From: Acetobacter syzygii
GTDB taxonomy: Bacteria > Pseudomonadota > Alphaproteobacteria > Acetobacterales > Acetobacteraceae
Reading direction: 5' to 3'
DNA length: 64,000 bases
Assembly: GCF_000964225.1 (NCBI RefSeq)
Contig: NZ_BAMZ01000022.1
Coordinates: 33,003-97,002, forward strand
Positions 1-7,957 of the stretch are shown one piece after another (the stretch's first letter is position 1; each line of letters opens with the position of its first letter). A program made the translations under genes and the position numbers. The notes under the pieces are model-generated. The model saw nothing but the letters and a program-made list of their open reading frames with translations. It had not been told where the DNA came from and made no database searches.

Positions 1-1
1 A

Positions 2-412
2 GCCCTGAACACCAAAAACCCGCTGGATATTCTGGCTTACCAGTACGACATTGTGTGTAACGGAATCGAACTTTCCTCCGGTGCGGTGCGTAACCACCTG
101 CCTGACGTGATGGTCCGTGCGTTTGAAATTGCAGGCTACCCCGAAAGCGAGGTGGAAGCCCGCTTTGGCGGTATGCTCAACGCCTTCCGCTACGGCGCAC
201 CACCGCATGGTGGCTCCGCCCCCGGCGTGGACCGCATTGTTATGCTGCTGGCAGATGAACCCAATATTCGCGAGGTTATTCTGTTCCCGCTCAACCAGCA
301 GGGCGAAGACCTGATGATGGGTGCTCCGGCCCCCGTTCCGCCCGAACGCATGAAGGAACTCTCCCTCGCGCTTAATCTGCCCAAGCCCAAACCCGTGGTC
401 AAAAAAGACTGA
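2..412 (+). CDS. aspS: Aspartyl-tRNA synthetase, C-terminal end (partial)
   Basis: The reading frame is open from base 2 and gives the last 136 residues of a class II aminoacyl-tRNA synthetase; the start lies outside the window. Class II motif 3 is visible as [13 protein letters not shown], the ATP-contacting Gly/Arg segment, followed by the AspRS-type [22 protein letters not shown] stretch (residues shown span two short blocks). The preceding [19 protein letters not shown] segment matches the AspRS catalytic domain. It charges tRNA-Asp in the cytosol. Alpha-proteobacterial AspRS is often the non-discriminating type that also charges tRNA-Asn; this fragment cannot settle that. The Lys/Pro-rich C-terminal tail is normal. 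A rho-independent terminator follows directly. Confidence 0.93.
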   Translation, partial: ALNTKNPLDILAYQYDIVCNGIELSSGAVRNHLPDVMVRAFEIAGYPESEVEARFGGMLNAFRYGAPPHGGSAPGVDRIVMLLADEPNIREVILFPLNQQGEDLMMGAPAPVPPERMKELSLALNLPKPKPVVKKD

Positions 413-439
413 TTGACCCCCTCCGGGCCAATAAACACA

Positions 440-477
440 CATCCGGCCGGTTGCATGACCGCGCCGGATGTTTTTTT
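440..477 (+). terminator. Rho-independent terminator of aspS
   Basis: Stem CATCCGGC (440-447) pairs with GCCGGATG (463-470), with an inner CGGT/ACCG extension around a TGCATG loop and a single bulged C. Seven T residues follow (471-477). It ends aspS and means that the ATG at 468, which lies inside it, is not the start of the next gene. Confidence 0.85.
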
Positions 478-485
478 GTAGGGGA

Positions 486-1328
486 ATGACCTTACGCCCC
501 CTGCGCCTCCTCCTGCTGGCCGCCACCGTGCCAGCCTTTGCCCTGATGCAACCTGCCATACCCGCACAGGCTGCGGCGGGGCCTGCCTCCGCCCTTGTAT
601 CGCAGCGTGCGGTATATGATCTGGGATTGGTGGAAACCGCAGGCGGGCAAACGCTTTCCGCCACAGGGAGGATGAGCTATGCAGTGCTCAAAACCTGCCT
701 TGGCTGGTCCTCCCACCAGAGGCTGGACATACAGAGCGTGACCCGCAAACAGGGGGAGGAGCACCTTCTGTCCGATTATGCCGCGCAGGAAAGTCTGGAC
801 GGACGGCACCTGAGCTTTAAAACGCAGGAAACACGCAACGGCAAACTGCTACGCATTGTGAGTGGGGAAGCCACCCTGAACCCCGATGGTTCGGGTGTTG
901 TGCATTACCGGCAGCCCCTGACCAAAACACTCACCCTGCCTGCGGGCACCCTGTTCCCCATTGCCCATACCGCCAGTATTCTGGCGGCTGCACAGAAAGG
1001 GGACAAGGAGCTGACCACCCCGCTTTTTGATGGCACCTTACCCGATGGACCGGAAGATACTTACGTAACCCTGCTGAACTGGTCCGCCCCCCCAGCAGAC
1101 AGCCCTTATCAGGCTTTGCAAAAACTGGCGGCAGGGCACGTGCATATCGCTTTTTATGACCGCAACGCCCACACCATGATGCCGGAATACGAAATGGGAA
1201 TGCGCTACTTTGCCAATGGCGTATCCGACCAGCTCCATCTGGATTTTGGGGATTTTAAAATGCAGGGCACGCTAAGCACACTGGACCTGCCCGCCACCCC
1301 CACCTGCGCGCAGGATACGGCCAACTAA
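486..1328 (+). CDS. EipB-like (DUF1849) periplasmic envelope-integrity protein
   Basis: The 280-residue product begins with a signal peptide (MTLRPLRLLLLAATVPAFAL, cleavage near AQAAA). It continues with the beta-spiral fold of the DUF1849/EipB family: SQRAVYDLGL, the tryptophan-containing LKTCLGW segment, and repeated strands such as TYVTLLNWSAPP. In Brucella EipB this periplasmic protein supports envelope integrity and forms an intramolecular disulfide. Here Cys lies in LKTCLGW and again near the C terminus (PTCAQDTAN), the same two-cysteine arrangement. I chose the ATG at 486 because AGGGG precedes it at good spacing and the in-frame ATG at 468 lies in the aspS terminator. The gene stands alone and meets a convergent gene downstream. 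Confidence 0.82.
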   Translation: MTLRPLRLLLLAATVPAFALMQPAIPAQAAAGPASALVSQRAVYDLGLVETAGGQTLSATGRMSYAVLKTCLGWSSHQRLDIQSVTRKQGEEHLLSDYAAQESLDGRHLSFKTQETRNGKLLRIVSGEATLNPDGSGVVHYRQPLTKTLTLPAGTLFPIAHTASILAAAQKGDKELTTPLFDGTLPDGPEDTYVTLLNWSAPPADSPYQALQKLAAGHVHIAFYDRNAHTMMPEYEMGMRYFANGVSDQLHLDFGDFKMQGTLSTLDLPATPTCAQDTAN

Positions 1329-1354
1329 CCTGCCCCCCACCGCAGGGGCGGGTT
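1327..1354. terminator. Hairpin between convergent genes
   Basis: AACCTGCCCC (1327-1336) can pair with GGGGCGGGTT (1345-1354), with one G-T wobble and an eight-base loop. It overlaps the stop codons of both convergent genes, so it probably separates them. The T tract is short, so termination strength is uncertain. Confidence 0.5.
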
Positions 1355-2817
1355 TATGCCTGCACCGGGGCATCGGTAAAAAAAAGATTCTGGAAGTCCA
1401 TTTTGGGCGGGCGCTTTTTTCTGGTCCACTTGCGTTTATTCGCCCGCCGCCACACACGCGGCACAAACGGGTAAGCCCGTGGCAGACAGCCCGAAAGCAG
1501 GGCGGCCCAGCTCATCACCAGCACCGGGGTTAATCCTGTGCTGGCCAATGCCCCCATATACACGGAATCTGCCATAAGATTTTGTGAAAAAGCCAGTATG
1601 GAACTGGACTGAAGAGCCTCTTCCATAAGCTGTGCCGGACTGAGCGCTGCCATGCCCCACCCGGCCAGTGCGGCCTCCACTGCCTCGGCCTCCTGCTTTT
1701 GTGTCAACTGGAGCGTATGGGCCAGAAGGGGCTGCTGTACCGCAGCCAGATAAGCGGCATTTTTACCCAGAGCAGCACGCAGGCCACCCGCTCCAATGGC
1801 CGAGGGTTCAGCGCCTTCCGTCTGCCCCATATCCTCCACCTCCTCGGCCAGCGCCGCACGCACCAGCCGCCCCCGTACCGATGGGCTGGGTGCAGGCACA
1901 AGCACGGCCGCCAGCAGGGGGTTAAGCAGAACCTGCGGTATCTGCTCCGGGGTTTCGGCTGTTTCAAACATCTGGAGCAGTGCTGTCGCAGCCGCCTTTT
2001 GCTCCGCTGTTGCACCTGCATCCATCAAAACGGACGCAATCGCTTTGAACAGGTCTGGCAACAGGGCGTTGCTCAGACCATTCCCCGCCAATTCGGATGC
2101 AACCGTTGCACCGGAGGCTGCCCCACCTGTGCCCGTAGCCTGCTGGGGAAGTTGCACAATGCCACCGGGGAGCACTATTTCCTCCGCCTGTGCGGTGCCC
2201 ATGCCCAGCAATGCTGTGGCCATGCTCCGCCGGCCTTCCTGCACAGCGGAACTGGCCAGACCATACAGGCCGGAGGGGGTTACAACCGCGCCCCCAAGCG
2301 CACTGCCCGCAACGGCGGCACCCGCCTGCTGGTCAAGCATCTGGCTTATGGTCTGCCCGATGGTCCGGGGGGATAATCCGGCAGCGTTCTGCTCCGCAGT
2401 GGCAGACTGCGCACCCATGGCCGTAACCAGATGCTTGAGCGCTGTCGCCATGTTTTTCTGTTCAACAGTTGTGCTGGTATCATTCAGCACCGCATTGGCA
2501 GCCTGCATAACATCTGCCGCCAGTGTGCTTGTGCCATCCGTGGCAAAGGCTGCGCGCGTACCCTGCGTAGCCGCGGCAAGTTCCTCCGTGGTGGAGGTGG
2601 TCACGGCCTCCGTGGAGAGCAGGGCGCTGCCCAGTAGGTTCTGCGCCCCTTCAGAAAGGGTAAACAGCACATCCGCCTGCTGGGCCTGTGCCTGCGCCAG
2701 AGCAGTCCGTGCAGCCTGTAACATGGTTGCAGCGGATGGCATGGCGGCACCCTCGGCCCCAAGCCCCACCCAGCTACCCGCACCGGGCAGGCTGCCTGAT
2801 CCTGTTGTGGCTGTCAT
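1354..2817 (-). CDS. Ala-rich hypothetical protein, function unknown
   Basis: I do not recognise this 487-residue product. It is strongly alanine/glutamine/threonine rich, with many short predicted helices, and ends in a hydrophobic stretch (VLVMSWAALLSGCLPRAYPF) followed by a very basic tail (RRANKRKWTRKKRPPK). That ending could be a C-terminal membrane anchor with positive-inside residues. No catalytic motif is visible. The ATG at 2817 is preceded by GGAG six bases upstream; the longer ORF starting at 2883 lacks such a site. A 374-aa ORF on the opposite strand (1796-2920) has the Ala/Ser/Cys/Val composition of an antisense shadow and is not called. It lies 107 bases downstream of the secreted-protein gene and could be co-transcribed. 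Confidence 0.5.
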   Translation of the reverse strand: MTATTGSGSLPGAGSWVGLGAEGAAMPSAATMLQAARTALAQAQAQQADVLFTLSEGAQNLLGSALLSTEAVTTSTTEELAAATQGTRAAFATDGTSTLAADVMQAANAVLNDTSTTVEQKNMATALKHLVTAMGAQSATAEQNAAGLSPRTIGQTISQMLDQQAGAAVAGSALGGAVVTPSGLYGLASSAVQEGRRSMATALLGMGTAQAEEIVLPGGIVQLPQQATGTGGAASGATVASELAGNGLSNALLPDLFKAIASVLMDAGATAEQKAAATALLQMFETAETPEQIPQVLLNPLLAAVLVPAPSPSVRGRLVRAALAEEVEDMGQTEGAEPSAIGAGGLRAALGKNAAYLAAVQQPLLAHTLQLTQKQEAEAVEAALAGWGMAALSPAQLMEEALQSSSILAFSQNLMADSVYMGALASTGLTPVLVMSWAALLSGCLPRAYPFVPRVWRRANKRKWTRKKRPPKMDFQNLFFTDAPVQA

Positions 2818-2924
2818 GGCCTGCTCCGTAACAGTGGATGCGGCGCGGGCGCGGCCCATCCGCACCCGGCCCCGGTGCATCAACCTGCCACACGGCGCAG
2901 GCTCAGGCCAACAGGATTAACGCA

Positions 2925-3485
2925 TTAGTGGACCTGTGCGGAACTGCCTGCCGGAGCATCATTACGCAACACGCCAGCCAGTTCCTGCAAAGCCTGCGGG
3001 TTGTTCTTGAGCACCGCCACATTGGCCGGGTCTGGCACAGGAATATAAGACCCGCCCTGACCGGGTGGAATGTTCATCAGGCTGCCTGTCTGCCCCACAC
3101 ATTCGAGACTCATGACAAAGTCCCGCGCGGTCAGGCCGTGGGCTTTTAAAATCCCATCCACACCCGGCACTTTTTCCACCAGTGCAATCTGCTGCTCCAA
3201 TGTGGCACCCATCTGCGTTGGCGGCTGAATGTTGGCAGCCTGAATGGCCTTGAGGGTGGCGGTCAGGCGGGGCAGAATATCGGGGGCCAGCTTATAGTGC
3301 AAAACCGCCTCACGCCCCTGCTGCATGGAAACCACCTGTTCGGCAGTCAGGGCTGGCGCACGTGGCGTAGCCCCGCCAACAGGGGCCACGCTCTGGGCCT
3401 GTGCGGCCCCGGCAACCAGCAGGGCCATACCCCCCAGAACAGTTGATACCTTGCGAACAAAAGCCATGTTTTCAAACCTTTTCAT
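2925..3485 (-). CDS. Secreted hypothetical protein
   Basis: The 186-residue product starts at an ATG (3485) that overlaps the TGA of the aminopeptidase gene in an ATGA junction, so the two are probably translationally coupled. An alternative ATG at 3467 would also work. The N terminus is a signal peptide (FVRKVSTVLGGMALLVAGAA, cleavage near AQAQS). The mature part is soluble and helical, with two notable features: a single Cys (MSLECVGQTG) and a Pro/Gly segment (NIPPGQGGSYIPVPDPANV). I recognise no family. Position suggests an exported protein made together with the aminopeptidase. Confidence 0.7.
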   Translation of the reverse strand: MKRFENMAFVRKVSTVLGGMALLVAGAAQAQSVAPVGGATPRAPALTAEQVVSMQQGREAVLHYKLAPDILPRLTATLKAIQAANIQPPTQMGATLEQQIALVEKVPGVDGILKAHGLTARDFVMSLECVGQTGSLMNIPPGQGGSYIPVPDPANVAVLKNNPQALQELAGVLRNDAPAGSSAQVH

Positions 3486-4762
3486 GCTGCAATCACCCAT
3501 TCGCCACGGCGCATGAGCGGCACGCGGCCCCCCTGCGCATCCAGCCCATCCACATCGATCTCTCCCGAGCCGATCATCCAGTCTATATGGATCATGCTGC
3601 TATTGGCACCACGGGCTGCCAATGCCGCCTCATCCTGCCCTTGCGTGTCGCGCATACATTTGGTGTAGGACTGACCAAGGGCAATGTGACTGGCTGCGTT
3701 TTCATCAAACAACGTATTCTGGAACAGGACGCCACTGCGGGAGATGGGAGAGGAATGAGGGACAAGCGCGACCTCGCCCAGACGTCTGGCGCCTTCATCC
3801 GTATCCAGCACACGTTCAAGCACATCCTGCCCGCGTGTTGCGTGCATCTGCACAATGCGCCCGGCCTCAAACCGGACCTGAATCCCGTCAATGAGTGTAC
3901 CCTGGTGAGACAACGGTTTGGTGCTGGCAACGGTCCCTTCCACACGCAGTCGGTGGGGTGTTGTAAACACCTCCTCGGTTGGAATGTTGGGGTTGCACAC
4001 AATGCCATTGCCCGCCTTTTCCGCACCGCCAGCCCAGTCGTGCCCATCGGCCAGCCCAACCAGCAGGTCCGTGCCGGGGCCGGAAAAATGCAGGGCATCG
4101 TAGCGCACATCGTTCAAAAACGCGGCACGGCGGTGCAGAATGGCGTTATGTGCCTCCCAGTCGGCCACAGGGTCATCCCCCGTCAGGCGCGAGACGGCAA
4201 AAATGGCCTGCCAGAGTTTTGCCACCGCCTGCTCTTCGGGCAGACCGGGGAACACCTGCATGGCCCATGCCGGAGTGGCGGCAGCCACAATGCACCAGTT
4301 CACATCAAAATTGGTGATGATCTCCATGGCCGGGCGGTTCACTTTGGAAGCCGCCTTGCTTGCGCGGGAGACATGGTCCGGGTTCTGCCCGGCAAGGAGT
4401 GCAGGATTGGAGCCCGTAATGGCCATACGGGCAGCCCCGGCCCGGAACCCCTCCGCCATACCGGCGGAAAGCCAGCCAGATGCTGTATCGAAGGTACTTT
4501 CCTCGGCAAATCTGTAGCGGGCGAGTGTGGTTTCCTCATCCGAATAGAATGTGGTCACCAAAGATGCCCCAGCCTTGTAGGCATGTTCCGTAATACGGCG
4601 GACCAATGGCACGGCATGGAGGGGGGCGGTCATAATAACCTGCTGACCGGGGGCAACGTTCAACCCCGTACGGGCCGCCACCTCGCCCAGCCGGTCCAGC
4701 ATGGCGGAAAATTCGGCTGAGGCCAGATAGCCACCTGTGGCCTGCGTGTTCTGTTCTGTCAC
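3482..4762 (-). CDS. M29-family metallo-aminopeptidase (AmpS/PepS-like)
   Basis: The 426-residue product has the usual M29 length. It carries the family's C-terminal metal-binding blocks in order: NPNIPTEEVFTTPHR with the catalytic-type Glu pair, EGTVASTKPL, FDENAASHIALGQSY and SSMIHIDWMIGSGEIDVDG. M29 enzymes are cytosolic dimers with two metal ions that remove N-terminal residues from peptides. The start is a GTG at 4762 (GTG ACA GAA). The gene sits 50 bases after the DUF1643 gene and overlaps the following secreted-protein gene by four bases, so it is the middle gene of a small minus-strand operon. Confidence 0.88.
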   Translation of the reverse strand: MTEQNTQATGGYLASAEFSAMLDRLGEVAARTGLNVAPGQQVIMTAPLHAVPLVRRITEHAYKAGASLVTTFYSDEETTLARYRFAEESTFDTASGWLSAGMAEGFRAGAARMAITGSNPALLAGQNPDHVSRASKAASKVNRPAMEIITNFDVNWCIVAAATPAWAMQVFPGLPEEQAVAKLWQAIFAVSRLTGDDPVADWEAHNAILHRRAAFLNDVRYDALHFSGPGTDLLVGLADGHDWAGGAEKAGNGIVCNPNIPTEEVFTTPHRLRVEGTVASTKPLSHQGTLIDGIQVRFEAGRIVQMHATRGQDVLERVLDTDEGARRLGEVALVPHSSPISRSGVLFQNTLFDENAASHIALGQSYTKCMRDTQGQDEAALAARGANSSMIHIDWMIGSGEIDVDGLDAQGGRVPLMRRGEWVIAA

Positions 4763-4812
4763 GTTTATGCCTGTCCCTGTTTGTGGCGTAACCCTTTGTG
4801 CGTATGGGATAC

Positions 4813-5397
4813 CTAAGGCGCGCTGGCGTCAACTCCTGCTGGTGGCGCAACTGGCAGTTCAAAAGGTTTAAGGTCTGCTGGCAGGTAAAGCGGATGGCAC
4901 GGCCGCCCCCCGGCACTCAGCCTGAGCGCACACACGGCAATACCGTGGCTTTGCAACATATGCACCACCTGCGGGCCACGCGCACGCAATGCCTTGTGGT
5001 GGGGAGAACCATAGGCAGCCACAACAAGGTCGGCCTGCCGTGCCATATCCAGCAAAGCGGCGTCGTTCCCCGGCCCTACGGGGTCCGGTGTTTCCAGCAG
5101 GCGCATCTGGTCCGTACAGCGGTAGGCAAAGGTGTTACCCACAAACAGGCCACCATACCCCCATGCGCGCGCATAGCGCTGGCATTTGGCAACGGTCCGG
5201 TCATCCCCATGTTCGGTTGCTACGGAAGGGTTCATCATCAGCCACATAACCAGTGGTTTGCCCTCCTCCCACACGCGGCGCAGGGTATAGCGGTAGCATT
5301 TATCCGGCCCGCCATAACTGGCCGTACTCACAACATCCCCCGATAATTTGAGCGGGCGGGACTGGCCAACGTGATGGCCCTTGAACAGATCCTTCAT
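4813..5397 (-). CDS. DUF1643 domain protein
   Basis: The 194-residue product matches DUF1643 proteins across its length: the YRYTLRRVWEEGKPLVMWLMMNPS block, DDRTVAKCQRYARAWGYGGLFVGN and a late LVVAAYGSPH block. The family is common in bacteria and phages and has no established biochemical role. The ATG at 5397 follows GGGAG with a five-base gap. It heads the DUF1643-aminopeptidase-secreted protein gene set on the minus strand. Confidence 0.8.
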   Translation of the reverse strand: MKDLFKGHHVGQSRPLKLSGDVVSTASYGGPDKCYRYTLRRVWEEGKPLVMWLMMNPSVATEHGDDRTVAKCQRYARAWGYGGLFVGNTFAYRCTDQMRLLETPDPVGPGNDAALLDMARQADLVVAAYGSPHHKALRARGPQVVHMLQSHGIAVCALRLSAGGRPCHPLYLPADLKPFELPVAPPAGVDASAP

Positions 5398-5438
5398 AAC
5401 GCTCCCGGCTGGCAGAGTTTATGCATAATTGTCCCTGT

Positions 5439-5561
5439 TTAGGCTGCAACGCCAGCCAGCACAAACCACACAGGCCATGCCGCCAGCAGACCAGCCCCCA
5501 ATACCGGCAACCATAGGAACAGCCCTTGCGCCAGCCCCCCGTCTGCCCTGTTAGGGTGCAA
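5439..5561 (-). CDS. Possible 40-aa single-span membrane microprotein
   Basis: A 40-codon frame begins with TTG (5561-5559), overlaps the end of the acetyltransferase gene in a different frame, and stops at 5439. The peptide is a short polar N terminus followed by an almost uninterrupted hydrophobic stretch (AQGLFLWLPVLGAGLLAAWP then VWFVLAGVAA), typical of a membrane microprotein. GGAGG lies about 12 bases upstream of the TTG, a rather long spacing. The hydrophobicity is specific to this frame. Translation is not proven. Confidence 0.35.
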   Translation of the reverse strand: MHPNRADGGLAQGLFLWLPVLGAGLLAAWPVWFVLAGVAA

Positions 5562-6141
5562 ACCCCGTGCGGTCCTCCGCGGTTAGCGGGCGGATGACCC
5601 GGCATGGCACACCAGCCGCCACCACACCGGCAGGCACATCCCGCGTAACCACACTGCCTGCGCCAATAATGCTGCCCTCGCCAATACGCACACCGGGGTT
5701 AATATGCACTCCCGCCCCCACCCACACACGGTTGCCAATATGGATAGGCCGTGCATGGCACCCGCCCATGGCCCGCTCCTGTGGGTCCAGCGCGTGGTTG
5801 GCGGTGTACAGCCCCACCCGCGGGCCAAATAACACATCATCCCCAATTTCAATCCCGCCTGCATCAAGCAGAACGCAGTCAAAGTTCGCGTAGAAATTAT
5901 GGCCGATTGTAATGTTGCGCCCAAACTCGCACCGCAGGGTTGGCTCAAAATGCACACCCTGACCAATGTGACCCAGCAGTTCGCGCAGAATACGCTCCCG
6001 CTCGGGCTGGGGGCGGCCAAAACTGGCATTGTAGCGATTGGTCAGCAACACCGCATTCTGGCGGGCCTGCACCAGTTCCGGGGTCAGGTCATTGTACATT
6101 GCGCCTGTGCGCATATGCGCCATCTGCTCTGCTAGGGTCAT
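5551..6141 (-). CDS. Maltose/galactoside O-acetyltransferase-like, left-handed beta-helix
   Basis: The 196-residue product begins with the short helical maltose-acetyltransferase (Mac) domain (LAEQMAHMRTGAMYNDLTPEL). It then forms hexapeptide repeats of a left-handed beta-helix (NITIGHNFYANFDCVLLDAGGIEIGDD, described here in outline). The catalytic-type His is in the TANHALDP loop, and the end has the usual GAGSVVTRDVPAGVVAAGVPCRVIR pattern (two blocks). The family acetylates sugars with acetyl-CoA, often as detoxification. The exact acceptor cannot be read from the sequence. NodL-like activity is a possible alternative. It is transcribed alone or ahead of the possible 40-aa membrane peptide. 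Confidence 0.83.
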   Translation of the reverse strand: MTLAEQMAHMRTGAMYNDLTPELVQARQNAVLLTNRYNASFGRPQPERERILRELLGHIGQGVHFEPTLRCEFGRNITIGHNFYANFDCVLLDAGGIEIGDDVLFGPRVGLYTANHALDPQERAMGGCHARPIHIGNRVWVGAGVHINPGVRIGEGSIIGAGSVVTRDVPAGVVAAGVPCRVIRPLTAEDRTGFAP

Positions 6142-6451
6142 GCGTTCTGTTTGGTCCTGTTGTGTGCCGCGTTATGGTTGCCCCGCGCTCCCTGCGCGGG
6201 TAACGCCAGACTGGCTGTTATTCAGGTGTGTGGCACGCCAATGTGCCGTGGTTGTGGCAATAATGGATGCCTGCCTGCGGCGAATTTTTGCCAGACTATA
6301 CCTAAGGGGAACACATTGGGCGTGGGTAATAGACCCCGCTCCCAACACAATCAGGCCCAGCTTTTGCGGGAAGGAGATTTTGTGCCCCTACTCCGCAGGG
6401 CAGAGGGGAAACCATCCATTCGTGGCCACACAGGGGCACTTCGTCCCTGAG
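6142..6451. other. 310-bp intergenic gap, no supported gene
   Basis: This lies between two minus-strand genes and must hold the acetyltransferase promoter and the 3' end of the MFS transcript. I see no convincing coding frame, terminator or operator. The string TACCTAAGG at 6300 recurs near 4810, which is probably chance. Confidence 0.5.
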
Positions 6452-7693
6452 TTATGGGGTCTCTCCACCCAATGTGCTTTGCGGGTGCAGGCGCGCATTA
6501 AGCAAGGTGAGCACCAGCACAACCAGTGCTGCCAGCCCCACGGTCAGCATAAGGGCAGGGGCCAGACCACCCCCTATCCACCCCGCCAGCCGGGTTTGCA
6601 GCAGGGCGTTGCTGGCCGCGATCAGATTCCCACACTGGTAGGCCAACCCCGGAAATGTGGCCCGCACGGAAGCGGGGGAAAGTTCGCTCAGATAGGCTGG
6701 CACAACGCCCCACGCCCCCTGAATGCAGAACTGGATGCACATGGCCCCCACCCCCAGCCAGAACACGGAATGCGGCAGGGTCCACAACGGCAGGAGTGGC
6801 AGGGTCAGGGCAGCCGCCACCGCAATGGAATACTGGCGGCCAATCCGCTGGGACAGCACACCAAATACAACCCCACCAGCAATGGCCGCCAGATTATACA
6901 GCACAGCAAGCGTGGTAATGGAGGGCGGGGGCACATGCCGCTCAAGTGCCAAAAACACCTTGGGGTACAGGTCCTGCGACCCGTGGCTCATAAAGTTAAA
7001 GGCTGCCATCAGCACCACAGCAAACACGCACAGCGCCATATTCTGCCGGGCGACCTCCAGCATACCGGGCTGGCGCACGGCCCCTGCCCCCTGGGCCTTC
7101 CGGGCCAGCCAGTCCGGGCTTTCTGGCACACGTAGCCAGATGTAAAGGGCGGACACAATGGCCCCTCCCCCCAGCACAAACAGCCCCCGCCAGCCCAGAA
7201 CAGGCAACAGCAAAAACATAAGCGACGCCAGCAGATACCCCGCAGGATAACCCGCCTGTAAAATACCCGATGCCGTGCCACGCCACGTTGGCGGCACGCT
7301 CTCCATGATCAGGGATGTGCCAACCCCCCATTCCCCACCCAGAGCAATGCCAAACAGGGCACGCAAGACCAGAAAGAGCGTCAGGTTTGGTGCAAAGGCC
7401 GAGAGCACCTCAATCAGCGAGTAAATGGTAATGGTGCCGATCAGCACGGGTTTGCGGCCATACTGGTCTGCCGCCCGCCCGCACAAAAATGCCCCTAAGG
7501 GGCGGGTAATCAGGGTAAGCGTTGGCGCCAGCAGCACGGTCTCCAGCGAGGTGGAAAAACTGTGAGCCACGTTATCCAGCGTAAACAGGACAATAAAAAA
7601 ATCGCACGCATCAAGCATCCATCCCAAAAAGGAGGCGGCAACAACATGCCGAGCTGTTGTGCGGTCAATGGTGGAAAGGGCACTGGCGACCAT
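6452..7693 (-). CDS. MFS carboxylate/lactate-type transporter
   Basis: The 413-residue product has about twelve hydrophobic segments and major-facilitator signatures. These are the GRAADQYGRKPVLI loop after helix 2 (G-x3-D-x2-GRKP), GIALGGEWGVGTSLIMESVP around helix 5, and RVPESPDWLARK before the central loop. The GGEWGVG motif is typical of the sialate/lactate (SHS) and metabolite-proton symporter branches, which carry monocarboxylates. The nearby acyl-CoA synthetase and methylcitrate operon make a short-chain acid a sensible substrate, but this is inference. AGGAG lies seven bases before the ATG at 7693. Confidence 0.8.
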   Translation of the reverse strand: MVASALSTIDRTTARHVVAASFLGWMLDACDFFIVLFTLDNVAHSFSTSLETVLLAPTLTLITRPLGAFLCGRAADQYGRKPVLIGTITIYSLIEVLSAFAPNLTLFLVLRALFGIALGGEWGVGTSLIMESVPPTWRGTASGILQAGYPAGYLLASLMFLLLPVLGWRGLFVLGGGAIVSALYIWLRVPESPDWLARKAQGAGAVRQPGMLEVARQNMALCVFAVVLMAAFNFMSHGSQDLYPKVFLALERHVPPPSITTLAVLYNLAAIAGGVVFGVLSQRIGRQYSIAVAAALTLPLLPLWTLPHSVFWLGVGAMCIQFCIQGAWGVVPAYLSELSPASVRATFPGLAYQCGNLIAASNALLQTRLAGWIGGGLAPALMLTVGLAALVVLVLTLLNARLHPQSTLGGETP

Positions 7694-7957
7694 GGGGGTA
7701 CTCCTGCTTGCCGGTTCCCACCTTGTGGCATGTCAGCACCTGTTTCCGCCACGCAGGAATGATCACGAATACGCCAGTATTTTAAACAGATTTTTCATAA
7801 CGCCATAAAACTGTAGCCAACACACAGGCCGCACGGTGGCACAGCGCACCCGCCACAGCCCATAGACCACAAATGCAGAAGGGCCGGGGCGTTGCCGCCT
7901 CGACCCCCCGGTCTTGCCGCGCTAAGCAAGATTCCTTGTGTGCTCAGCCCATAAGCA

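Noticed and set aside
1796..2920. 374-aa plus-strand ORF opposite the Ala-rich gene
   Set aside because: Its Ala/Ser/Cys/Val composition is that of an antisense reading of an Ala-rich gene; the minus frame has the ribosome site and fewer Cys.
3401..4720. 439-aa plus-strand ORF
   Set aside because: It mirrors the M29 aminopeptidase, which has clear catalytic motifs.
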